NCBI RefSeq assembly: GCF_023016285.1
Contig: NZ_CP095413.1
Location: forward strand, 4,047,001 to 4,111,000
Length of the DNA: 64,000 nt
Source of the DNA: Muricauda sp. SCSIO 64092
GTDB lineage: Bacteria; Bacteroidota; Bacteroidia; Flavobacteriales; Flavobacteriaceae
Direction: 5' to 3'
Shown here: positions 46,699-54,879 of the stretch, piece by piece
How the letters are laid out: every line of letters starts with the position of its first letter
Position numbering within the stretch: the stretch's first letter is position 1
The notes under the pieces: generated by a model
What the model saw: only the letters and a program-made list of their open reading frames with translations
Databases searched by the model: none
What the model was told of the DNA's origin: nothing
Position numbers and translations under genes: made by a program

Positions 46699-47799
46699 TT
46701 AGTTTCTATAAAAAGTGACCCCACCGTATTCACTATTGATGTTCACGGTATTTCCGGAATTGGGTTTGCCATAATACCCTTTATAATAGCGTTCACTGGA
46801 TTTTTCCTTACTGATGTTCATTTCAAAATCATCCTTGCCACTTACTCCGGCGTATTCCGTTGAAATTTCAAAGTCAAAGTAATAGCCATCCGCATACCCA
46901 ATTTTGATGCCCGTATAATCCGAACGTATATTCAGGTCCCCGGCATTTGCGGTCATTTGATCAATTTTTATGGAACCATAATCTGCCGTTATGCTAACAT
47001 CCCCATTGACCTTGCCCAGCTTAATACCAATGTAATCCCCATTACCGGATACACTTCCCACACTGCCCACCTCCATAGAACCGTAATCCGAGGTGTAGTT
47101 AAGGTCTTTCATCTCTTGCACAACCGCATTGGTATAATCCGCATTTACTTTTAGATTACCTGCTTTTTCTACGGTAAATCCGGAGTAATCCGCTATAATT
47201 TCACCACTATTGATGTACTCAAAAGTGGAACGTGAAGTATAATCAAAACGCAACTCGTTATTCCTCCCACGAAGCTGTCCAATCTTCATTTTTCCATAGT
47301 CACAGTTTATTTTGGCATGGCCATCTACCCTGTCCAGATAGATATTGCCATAATCATTGGAAAGGCTTATACTATTTTTTACCGGCAACTTAATCGTATA
47401 GTTTACCTGTATGCTTACATTGTTCCGTTTTCCCCATTTCCATCCCCAATTTCTGCCACGGTCGCCAAATCGGGTCATGGCGGACACCATACTGGGGGTA
47501 TTTTCAAAATCAACATCGATTTCGTCCAGACGGTCCTGTACCTTTTCTTCGTTATTGCCATTGGTTTTAATGTGCACCTCTATCATCACCTTGTCTTGGT
47601 CCCAAGAGGTGAGGTTAAGGTTGCCATAGCTGTTTTTAACTTTTAAAAGTGCATCGGAGTTGACCGCAAACTCCTTTTTTATGGTTTTTTCCTTGGTATA
47701 TTTTCCTTTCATTCCACCTCCACCGGACATCGCGGTAGCGACAAAGGGGAGAAGGGTAAAGGTTAGACCTATATATTTAAATAGTAAAGTTCGCATCAT
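46699..47799 (-). CDS. secreted DUF4097-like beta-helix protein
   Basis: 366 residues with a signal peptide (to about ...VATAMS). The mature part starts with YTKEKTIKKEFAVNSDALLKVKNSYGNLNLTSWDQDKV, typical of DUF4097-type proteins, and continues with a DYG/SDYG strand repeat (NDYGNIYLDR, CDYGKMKIG, SDYGSMEVG, ADYGSIKID, SEYGGVTF). It overlaps the anti-sigma candidate by 23 bases and so is translated with the sigma operon. No catalytic motif. Confidence 0.75.
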   Translation of the reverse strand: MMRTLLFKYIGLTFTLLPFVATAMSGGGGMKGKYTKEKTIKKEFAVNSDALLKVKNSYGNLNLTSWDQDKVMIEVHIKTNGNNEEKVQDRLDEIDVDFENTPSMVSAMTRFGDRGRNWGWKWGKRNNVSIQVNYTIKLPVKNSISLSNDYGNIYLDRVDGHAKINCDYGKMKIGQLRGRNNELRFDYTSRSTFEYINSGEIIADYSGFTVEKAGNLKVNADYTNAVVQEMKDLNYTSDYGSMEVGSVGSVSGNGDYIGIKLGKVNGDVSITADYGSIKIDQMTANAGDLNIRSDYTGIKIGYADGYYFDFEISTEYAGVSGKDDFEMNISKEKSSERYYKGYYGKPNSGNTVNINSEYGGVTFYRN

Positions 47800-48334
47800 C
47801 TTGTGGTTTTAAATTTTTTATGGTTTCTACGTTGGCTAAAACTTCTTTTAATAGTTCAATGCGTATTTGGAAATTGTTGATCATGGCATTCAAGATCATT
47901 TTGCTGTTGCCTCCATTTACCAATTCTTGCTCCAAAGCCTCATAATCCGACTCCAATTCACCCAATTTTAAAAGGGCGTCGTCTACCAATTTTGCAGTTT
48001 CGGGAGACTTTTCCTGCCTTAGCAATTGAACTTGCTCTTCTATTAGATTGGCAAAATAGAACTCGGTTTCTGATACTTCCGGTGCAATTTCCACAACCTG
48101 TTCCTTGATAGAGGGTCCTGTGCGGGTTAATTGCAGTCCCAAAACACAGATCAAAGCAATGGACGCCGCAATGGACAAAGGCTTCCACCAATTTCTTTTC
48201 CTGGAAATGGAAACAACCCCATGCGCCTGGTTCATTTTTTCCAAAAAGCGTTCCTGATGTCCAACTCTGGGTTCTTCAAAATCAAAATCTCCCTGGAGTC
48301 TTTCAAAAAGGTTTTCTAAATTGTCTTTTTTCAT
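47777..48334 (-). CDS. single-span membrane protein, probable anti-sigma factor
   Basis: 185 residues. Cytoplasmic N-terminus (MKKDNLENLFERLQGDFDFEEPRVGHQERFLEKM), one membrane span near residues 48-65 (WKPLSIAASIALICVLGLQL) and a helical extracytoplasmic part. It begins 2 bases behind the ECF sigma gene. The topology and position are those of an anti-sigma factor, but no named anti-sigma domain is recognised. Confidence 0.75.
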   Translation of the reverse strand: MKKDNLENLFERLQGDFDFEEPRVGHQERFLEKMNQAHGVVSISRKRNWWKPLSIAASIALICVLGLQLTRTGPSIKEQVVEIAPEVSETEFYFANLIEEQVQLLRQEKSPETAKLVDDALLKLGELESDYEALEQELVNGGNSKMILNAMINNFQIRIELLKEVLANVETIKNLKPQDDANFTI

Positions 48335-48336
48335 AA

Positions 48337-48894
48337 CTAAACGTTTACAGCTAGCTTTTTCCGTAGGCTTTCTTTTGCCCTTGAGATCGTTGTCCTACAA
48401 TTGGCATAGCTTATGTCCATAATTTGACTGATTTCTTCGTAATCATACCCCTCAATTAAGTTTAAGGTCAAAGAAACTCTGTAATTATCTTTTAAACTGT
48501 TCATGGTTTCCATCACTTTTTGAGCCTTCAGTTCTGTGTAACCACTTTCGTCCAAAGCAACCGCATCATTATCTTCGACCTTGTACATTATTTCGTCCAA
48601 ATCCGCAGTCTTGTTTTTTTGCTGCTTTCGATAATGATAAATACTGTTGTTGATGACGATTCTTTTTAACCAGGCTCCAAAGGTTACATCCCCTTTAAAT
48701 GTTTTAAGTTTGGTAAAAGCATTTAAAAACGACTCTTGCATTACGTCCTCGGCCTCCGCTGTGTGTTTTACTATTCTTAATGCTGTGTTGTACATAGCTT
48801 TATAGTAACGGTTATAAATCTCCATCTGTGCACGTTGCTTGCCTTCAAGACATTGCTGCAACAATGCATCAATATTTTCATTTTGGTGGCTCAA
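48337..48894 (-). CDS. ECF-type RNA polymerase sigma-70 factor
   Basis: 185 residues. Region 2: AEDVMQESFLNAFTKLKTFKGDVTFGAWLKRIVINNSIYHYRKQQ; region 4: YRVSLTLNLIEGYDYEEISQIMDISYANCRTTISRAKESLRKKL. First gene of a five-gene minus-strand operon with an anti-sigma candidate, a DUF4097-like protein and two DUF2807 proteins, which it probably controls together with itself. Confidence 0.93.
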   Translation of the reverse strand: MSHQNENIDALLQQCLEGKQRAQMEIYNRYYKAMYNTALRIVKHTAEAEDVMQESFLNAFTKLKTFKGDVTFGAWLKRIVINNSIYHYRKQQKNKTADLDEIMYKVEDNDAVALDESGYTELKAQKVMETMNSLKDNYRVSLTLNLIEGYDYEEISQIMDISYANCRTTISRAKESLRKKLAVNV

Positions 48895-48911
48895 AAGGTG
48901 AATGGTTTGTC

Positions 48912-48942
48912 TTATAGATGGTGAAATTTAACAACTGTTACA
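48912..48942 (-). promoter_or_regulatory. candidate ECF promoter of the sigma/DUF2807 operon
   Basis: On the minus strand TGTAACA (48942-48936) and TCTATAA (48918-48912) are separated by 17 bases, a normal ECF -35/-10 spacing; the -10 ends 18 bases before the start codon. The same heptamers precede the other sigma gene. Confidence 0.5.
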
Positions 48943-49113
48943 CTTTTCTGGAATTTTTTTTAAGCCTATGGCATAGGAATTGCTCACTACGTAGGGGTAG
49001 TTTCCCCAGTAATTATTGTAAAAATCTGTAAATCAGTACATTTTTAGTTTGATGTTGGTTGCTTTTGGGGTTTATGGATTTCGTATTAATGACAGAATGA
49101 CCGAAAAGAAATT

Positions 49114-51564
49114 ATGAGTACTATAAAATTTAAAAGTCTGGACAATATGTCGCTTCAGGGATTGGAAGAGGATGCGGAATTGATCCCATTATTGACCCCC
49201 GAGGACGAAGAAGAAATGAATAGGGAAAACCTTCCCGAAACATTGCCCATTTTACCGTTGCGCAACACGGTACTTTTTCCAGGGGTGGTGATCCCCATAA
49301 CCGCTGGAAGGGATAAATCCATTAATCTGATCAAGGATGCCAACAACGGATCCAAGGTGATTGGAGTGGTGTCCCAAAAAGACGAAAGTGTTGAGAACCC
49401 TACGGTAAAGGACATTAATTCCCTGGGTACCGTTGCAAGGATATTACGGGTACTTCAAATGCCCGATGGCAATACCACGGTTATTATTCAAGGAAAGAAA
49501 CGATTTGAAATTTCTGAGGTCATCACGGAGAAACCCTATATGACCGCAACCATCCGCGAGGCTCATGAGACCCGACCGGACCAAAATGACGAGGAGTTTT
49601 TGGCCATAATTGATTCCATAAAGGAACTGGCCTATCAAATTATAAAGGATAATCCCAATATACCCAGCGAGGCCACTTTTGCCATAAAGAATATCCAAAG
49701 CAATTCTTTCCTGATCAACTTTGTTTCTTCCAACCTAAACCTTGATGTGGAGGAAAAACAAAAGCTTTTGGAAATTCCGGACCTTCAGGAACGGGCACTG
49801 GCCACTTTAAAGTACATGAACCTGGAACTTCAAAAATTGGAATTGAAGAACGACATTCAATCCAAGGTGAGAAGTGATATGGACCAACAACAGCGGGAAT
49901 ACTTCCTTCATCAGCAGATGAAGACCATTCAGGAAGAGCTGGGGGTGATGTCCTATGAAGAGGAGTTCGAGGAAATGCACAAAAGGGCCAAAAAGAAGAA
50001 ATGGGACAAGAAGGTCAAGGAACATTTCACCAAGGAACTGGCCAAAATGCAGCGCATGAACCCACAGGTTGCGGAATATTCCATTCAACGGAATTATTTG
50101 GACCTATTCCTGGACCTTCCATGGAATGAATACTCCAAGGACAAGTTTGACCTTAAGCGTGCGCAAAAGATATTGGATAGGGATCATTACGGATTGGAGG
50201 ATGTAAAACGAAGGATTGTGGAATACCTGGCCGTATTGAAGCTTAGAAACGATATGAAATCCCCCATCCTCTGTCTTTATGGCCCTCCCGGAGTAGGGAA
50301 GACCTCTTTGGGAAAATCGGTTGCGGAGGCGCTCGGAAGGGAGTATGTGCGGATGTCGTTGGGAGGACTTAGGGATGAGGCCGAAATCCGTGGCCACCGA
50401 AAGACCTATATTGGTGCGATGCCGGGCCGTATTGTACAAAGCATAAAAAAAGCGGGCACTTCCAATCCGGTATTTATTTTGGATGAGATAGATAAGTTGA
50501 GCAATAGTCATCAAGGGGATCCATCTTCGGCCATGCTGGAGGTATTGGACCCTGAACAGAACAATGAGTTCTATGACAACTTTTTGGAAATGGGTTATGA
50601 TCTGTCCAAGGTAATGTTCATAGCAACCGCCAATAATCTGGGTACCATTCAACCTGCACTTCGCGATAGGATGGAAATCATTAATGTGACCGGGTATACG
50701 ATCGAAGAGAAGGTTGAAATTGCTAAAAAACATTTGTTGCCCAAGCAATTGAAGGAACACGGCCTGTCCTCCACACACCTGAAAATAGGCAAACCACAAT
50801 TGGAAAAAATTGTAGAGGGTTACACCAGGGAATCCGGGGTTAGGACCCTGGAGAAACAATTGGCCAAGATGGTACGTTACGCCGCCAAAAACATTGCAAC
50901 CGATGAGGAATATGAGGTAAAGGTCACCAATCAGGTAATTGAAGATGTTCTGGGACCACCACGTTTGGAGCGTGACAAGTATGAGAATAATCAGGTGGCC
51001 GGTGTAGTTACCGGATTGGCATGGACCAGTGTTGGCGGGGATATCCTATTTATTGAATCTATTCTATCAAAAGGAAAGGGTTTGCTCAATATTACCGGTA
51101 ATCTGGGCAAGGTGATGAAGGAATCCGCAACAATTGCCATGGAATACATCAAATCCAATGCGGAAAGCTTTGGGATAGACCCGGACGTTTTTGAGCAATA
51201 CAATGTACATATCCATGTTCCTGAGGGTGCTACTCCAAAAGATGGGCCCAGTGCGGGGATTACCATGTTGACCTCCCTGGTTTCCCTGTTCACCCAACGT
51301 AAGGTAAAGAAGAGTTTGGCCATGACCGGAGAGATTACCCTTAGGGGAAAAGTACTTCCCGTTGGTGGAATCAAAGAAAAAATCCTTGCGGCAAAACGGG
51401 CCAAGATAAAGGAAATCATCTTATGTGAGGAGAATAGAAAGGACATCCAGGAAATTAAGGAGGAATACCTAAAAGGATTGACCTTTCATTATGTATCCGA
51501 TATGAGTGAGGTCATAGAAATTGCCATAACCAAACAGCAGGTGAAAAACGCCAAAAAATTATAA
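49114..51564 (+). CDS. lon: ATP-dependent protease Lon
   Basis: 816 residues with all LonA parts: N-terminal substrate domain ([19 protein letters not shown]), coiled-coil middle, AAA+ domain with Walker [10 protein letters not shown] (390-398) and [18 protein letters not shown], and the C-terminal protease with the Ser713 (DGPSAG) / Lys756 dyad. Degrades damaged and regulatory proteins in the cytoplasm. The 219-base gap before it holds divergent promoters with the sigma operon. Confidence 0.98.
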   Translation: MSTIKFKSLDNMSLQGLEEDAELIPLLTPEDEEEMNRENLPETLPILPLRNTVLFPGVVIPITAGRDKSINLIKDANNGSKVIGVVSQKDESVENPTVKDINSLGTVARILRVLQMPDGNTTVIIQGKKRFEISEVITEKPYMTATIREAHETRPDQNDEEFLAIIDSIKELAYQIIKDNPNIPSEATFAIKNIQSNSFLINFVSSNLNLDVEEKQKLLEIPDLQERALATLKYMNLELQKLELKNDIQSKVRSDMDQQQREYFLHQQMKTIQEELGVMSYEEEFEEMHKRAKKKKWDKKVKEHFTKELAKMQRMNPQVAEYSIQRNYLDLFLDLPWNEYSKDKFDLKRAQKILDRDHYGLEDVKRRIVEYLAVLKLRNDMKSPILCLYGPPGVGKTSLGKSVAEALGREYVRMSLGGLRDEAEIRGHRKTYIGAMPGRIVQSIKKAGTSNPVFILDEIDKLSNSHQGDPSSAMLEVLDPEQNNEFYDNFLEMGYDLSKVMFIATANNLGTIQPALRDRMEIINVTGYTIEEKVEIAKKHLLPKQLKEHGLSSTHLKIGKPQLEKIVEGYTRESGVRTLEKQLAKMVRYAAKNIATDEEYEVKVTNQVIEDVLGPPRLERDKYENNQVAGVVTGLAWTSVGGDILFIESILSKGKGLLNITGNLGKVMKESATIAMEYIKSNAESFGIDPDVFEQYNVHIHVPEGATPKDGPSAGITMLTSLVSLFTQRKVKKSLAMTGEITLRGKVLPVGGIKEKILAAKRAKIKEIILCEENRKDIQEIKEEYLKGLTFHYVSDMSEVIEIAITKQQVKNAKKL

Positions 51565-51598
51565 TTTTAGCCGGTTAATTGCGGTCTTTTTTCGATTT

Positions 51599-52294
51599 AT
51601 GGGTAAAATCATCATTGCGATAGATGGTCATTCCTCCACAGGGAAGAGTACGGTTGCCAAACGTTTGGCAGAAGCTTTGGACTATCTTTATGTGGATACG
51701 GGAGCCATGTACAGGGCGGTAACCCTATTTGCCCTGGAAAATGGGCTCATAGATGATTCCCAACAAAATTTTGAAGGCTTAAAATCACATTTGGACGACC
51801 TTGATGTTTCGTTCCAAAGGAATCCAGAAACGGGCCAATTTCAAATTCATTTGAACAACGAGAATGTTGAAAACAGGATACGGACGCTGGATGTTTCCCA
51901 ACAAGTGAGCAAAATTGCCGCAATTCCCGAAGTACGCGAAAAGCTGGTGGAGCAACAGCAGAGGATGGGTGTGGGGAAAGGAATGGTCATGGATGGTAGG
52001 GATATTGGTACCGTGGTTTTTCCCAAGGCGGAGCTTAAATTATTTATGACCGCATCGGCGGAAAAAAGGGCGCAGCGTCGTTATAAGGAATTAGTGGAAA
52101 GGGGAGAAGAGGTAACCTACGATGAGGTGCTGAAAAATGTACAGGAAAGGGATCATCTCGATTCCACCAGGGAAACATCACCATTACGGAAGGCCGGGGA
52201 TGCCATAGTGTTTGACAACAGCGATATGGGCCTGGACGAGCAGTTTGAACGTGTGCTATGCTTGGCACAACAAGTCATGGAAAAGGGATTGTAA
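51599..52294 (+). CDS. cmk: cytidylate kinase
   Basis: 231 residues; phosphorylates CMP and dCMP. P-loop DGHSSTGKSTVAK near the start, DTGAMYRAVTL, GRDIGTVVFPKAELKLFMTAS and RDHLDSTRETSPL are all family motifs. It follows lon by 34 bases and ends in a strong bidirectional terminator. Confidence 0.97.
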   Translation: MGKIIIAIDGHSSTGKSTVAKRLAEALDYLYVDTGAMYRAVTLFALENGLIDDSQQNFEGLKSHLDDLDVSFQRNPETGQFQIHLNNENVENRIRTLDVSQQVSKIAAIPEVREKLVEQQQRMGVGKGMVMDGRDIGTVVFPKAELKLFMTASAEKRAQRRYKELVERGEEVTYDEVLKNVQERDHLDSTRETSPLRKAGDAIVFDNSDMGLDEQFERVLCLAQQVMEKGL

Positions 52295-52317
52295 AAAGGC
52301 GCCAATTGGCGCCTTTT
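52294..52317. terminator. bidirectional terminator between cmk and the LysM gene
   Basis: Perfect palindrome: AAAAGGCGCC, loop AATT, GGCGCCTTTT. It starts on the last base of the cmk stop codon and serves both convergent genes. Confidence 0.9.
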
Positions 52318-52335
52318 ACCGTAATTCCGAGTTTC

Positions 52336-52716
52336 TTACAGGTTGGGGATCACCAAAACCTGATCGGGATGGATTACATCCGGATTCTTTAATTGATCGG
52401 TATTGGCCTCAAAGATTTTGTTATACTTCATGGCATCGCCATAATAGTGTTTTGCAATCTTGCTCAGGGATTCACCACTTTTTACGGTATGCCTGTGGTA
52501 AACGGAATCATCTGCAACGGTAATATTTGCCTTAATGTCAGCAGGGCTTTCGCCACCCAATTCCTTGATCTTATCCCAAATCACATTCTTTTCATATGGG
52601 GTAGCTGCTTGGCCTTTAACTTTTAAAACGCCGGCCTCTTCAGAAACATCGCCTCCTTGGATGCCCAATTCCTGACCTAGATCCAATACGGCTTGATATT
52701 TTGCTTTTACACTCAT
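52336..52716 (-). CDS. BON-LysM protein (Kbp/YgaU-like)
   Basis: 126 residues without a signal peptide: an N-terminal BON-like domain (about 1-68, ending ITVADDS) and a C-terminal LysM domain (HRHTVKSGESLSKIAKHYYGD ... HPDQVLVIPNL). This architecture is that of the cytoplasmic potassium-binding protein Kbp. Role by similarity in fold only. Confidence 0.88.
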   Translation of the reverse strand: MSVKAKYQAVLDLGQELGIQGGDVSEEAGVLKVKGQAATPYEKNVIWDKIKELGGESPADIKANITVADDSVYHRHTVKSGESLSKIAKHYYGDAMKYNKIFEANTDQLKNPDVIHPDQVLVIPNL

Positions 52717-52831
52717 AATGTACTCTTTTACTTTAATGGTTACTATTACGAAACAAGATAGGTATAAAAGTCACATTTCGGCCTAAATATTCTTTAAGAC
52801 TTGTTTAAATAACCACGCTTCAAAGTAAAGG

Positions 52832-52863
52832 TTTGTTTAACAAAGGAATTCATTGTATTTTTG
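52832..52863 (+). promoter_or_regulatory. promoter of rpsA
   Basis: TTTG (52832-52835), 20-base spacer, TATTTTTG (52856-52863): the best match to the Bacteroidetes -33/-7 consensus in the window. The predicted start near 52869 gives a leader of about 105 bases. Confidence 0.7.
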
Positions 52864-52866
52864 CAC

Positions 52867-52953
52867 TCCTTTTTTGGCACATGCAGGAGAAAAAAGGAAT
52901 TAGAAACATAACAATCACTTCCACACCAGTGCCTAACTCTTGTAACCGTGTGG
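52867..52953 (+). promoter_or_regulatory. structured 5' leader of rpsA
   Basis: Two hairpins can form in the long leader: TCCTTTTTT (52867-52875) with AAAAAAGGA (52890-52898), and CCACAC (52921-52926) with GTGTGG (52948-52953), the latter ending 21 bases before the start. The rpsA leader is a target of S1 autoregulation in E. coli; a similar role here is inference. Confidence 0.4.
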
Positions 52954-52974
52954 GATACAAATTCAAATCAGCAC

Positions 52975-54858
52975 ATGGCTGAAGAAAAAAAAGCCGCTGA
53001 AGTAGTTGAGGAAACTACAACGGCAACCCAGGAAGCTAACGAAACTACTACGGAAGTTAGCGAAACTGCAGAGACAGTAAAAGAGGAAACCCCAAAACAG
53101 GACCCCAAAGAGTTTTTAGAAAATTTTGACTGGGACAAGTACGAAGAGGGTATTGAAAAGGTAGATGACAGCAAACTAAGTGAGTTCGAGAAACTTGTTG
53201 CCGAAAACTTTGTGGATACGGCCGATGAGGAAGTAGTTGAAGGAACCGTTGTGCACATGACGGACCGCGAGGCCATCATCGATATCAATGCAAAATCCGA
53301 GGGGGTCATTTCCCTAAATGAGTTCCGTTACAACCCAGATTTAAAGGTAGGTGATAAGGTTGAGGTCCTTATTGACATCAGGGAAGATAAAACGGGCCAA
53401 TTGGTGCTTTCACACAGAAAAGCTAGGACCATTATGGCTTGGGACCGTGTGAATGCAGCCCATGACAAAGAAGAAATTGTTACCGGTTTTGTGAAATGTA
53501 GGACCAAAGGAGGTATGATTGTGGATGTCTTTGGCATTGAAGCATTCCTTCCCGGTTCCCAGATAGATGTAAAACCAATCCGGGACTATGACCAGTATGT
53601 AGGTAAGACCATGGAGTTCAAGGTGGTGAAAATAAACCATGAATTCAAAAATGTGGTAGTTTCCCACAAAGCACTGATTGAAGCCGATATTGAAGAGCAG
53701 AAGAAGGAAATCATCGGTCAATTGGAGAAAGGACAAGTTCTGGAAGGCGTTGTGAAAAACGTTACCTCTTATGGGGTGTTCATCGATCTTGGAGGGGTTG
53801 ATGGACTTATCCATATCACGGACCTTTCCTGGAGTCGTATCAACCATCCAAACGAGGTTGTGGAACTAGATCAAAAATTGAATGTTGTAATCCTTGATTT
53901 TGATGATAACAAGTCAAGAATCCAATTGGGTCTTAAACAGTTGGAGAAACATCCATGGGATGCCCTTGGAGATAACATCAATATTGGTGACAAAGTAAAA
54001 GGTAAGGTTGTGGTTATTGCTGATTACGGAGCCTTTATTGAAGTTGCCGAAGGTGTAGAAGGATTAATCCACGTATCGGAAATGTCCTGGTCAACGCATC
54101 TAAGATCTGCCCAGGATTTTGTTAATGTTGGAGATGAAGTAGAGGCCGTTGTCCTTACGTTGGATAGGGAAGAGCGCAAGATGTCATTGGGTATTAAGCA
54201 ATTGACCCCCGATCCATGGACAGACATCACCTCAAAATATCCTGTTGGTTCCAGACACAAAGGTATTGTGAGGAACTTCACCAATTTTGGTGTATTTGTT
54301 GAAATGGAGGAAGGTATTGATGGTTTGATCTATATATCCGATCTCTCTTGGACCAAAAAGATCAAGCACCCATCCGAGTTTGTAAATGTTAGTGACACTT
54401 TGGAGGTCGAAGTCCTTGAGTTGGATGTGGAAGGTAGGAAGTTGAGTTTGGGACACAAGCAAACCACTGAAAATCCATGGGACAAATACGCTACCGAATT
54501 TGGAGAAGGGACAGTGCATAAAGCCAATGTAACTGATATTGTGGACAAAGGAGCCACTGTTGTATTGAATGAGGATATTACGGCTTTTGTACCTTCAAGA
54601 CATATGGAGAAAGAGGATGGTAACAGGATCAAAAAAGGAGAGGAAGTAGAATTCAAGATCATTGAGTTCAACAAAGACTTCAAACGAGTGGTTGCCAGCC
54701 ATACTGCTATTTTTAGGGAGCAGGAAGAACGTAATGTAAGGTCCGCCAAAAAGAAAATGGCAGCTGCAGCAGATGAGGCGGCACCCACGCTAGGTGATGC
54801 CAATGCGCAGTTACAGGCCCTTAAGGATAAGATGGAAGCAGATGCTAAGAAGAAATGA
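52975..54858 (+). CDS. rpsA: 30S ribosomal protein S1
   Basis: 627 residues from the ATG at 52975 (MAEEKKAAEVVEETTT); a GTG at 52948 in frame is not the start because the family begins with the acidic MAEE stretch. Six S1 domains are readable, opening with VVEGTVVHMTDREAI, IVTGFVKCRTKGGMI, VLEGVVKNVTSYGVF, KVKGKVVVIADYGAF, RHKGIVRNFTNFGVF and VHKANVTDIVDKGAT. Binds mRNA at the ribosome; in this phylum it functions without strong Shine-Dalgarno pairing. An IS element is inserted 21 bases behind its stop. Confidence 0.97.
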   Translation: MAEEKKAAEVVEETTTATQEANETTTEVSETAETVKEETPKQDPKEFLENFDWDKYEEGIEKVDDSKLSEFEKLVAENFVDTADEEVVEGTVVHMTDREAIIDINAKSEGVISLNEFRYNPDLKVGDKVEVLIDIREDKTGQLVLSHRKARTIMAWDRVNAAHDKEEIVTGFVKCRTKGGMIVDVFGIEAFLPGSQIDVKPIRDYDQYVGKTMEFKVVKINHEFKNVVVSHKALIEADIEEQKKEIIGQLEKGQVLEGVVKNVTSYGVFIDLGGVDGLIHITDLSWSRINHPNEVVELDQKLNVVILDFDDNKSRIQLGLKQLEKHPWDALGDNINIGDKVKGKVVVIADYGAFIEVAEGVEGLIHVSEMSWSTHLRSAQDFVNVGDEVEAVVLTLDREERKMSLGIKQLTPDPWTDITSKYPVGSRHKGIVRNFTNFGVFVEMEEGIDGLIYISDLSWTKKIKHPSEFVNVSDTLEVEVLELDVEGRKLSLGHKQTTENPWDKYATEFGEGTVHKANVTDIVDKGATVVLNEDITAFVPSRHMEKEDGNRIKKGEEVEFKIIEFNKDFKRVVASHTAIFREQEERNVRSAKKKMAAAADEAAPTLGDANAQLQALKDKMEADAKKK

Positions 54859-54879
54859 TCTCTTTCCTAAGATGTAATG

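Noticed and set aside
50104..50859. 251-codon frame antisense to lon
   Set aside because: Lies entirely over the Lon AAA+ domain and has no recognisable family or start context.
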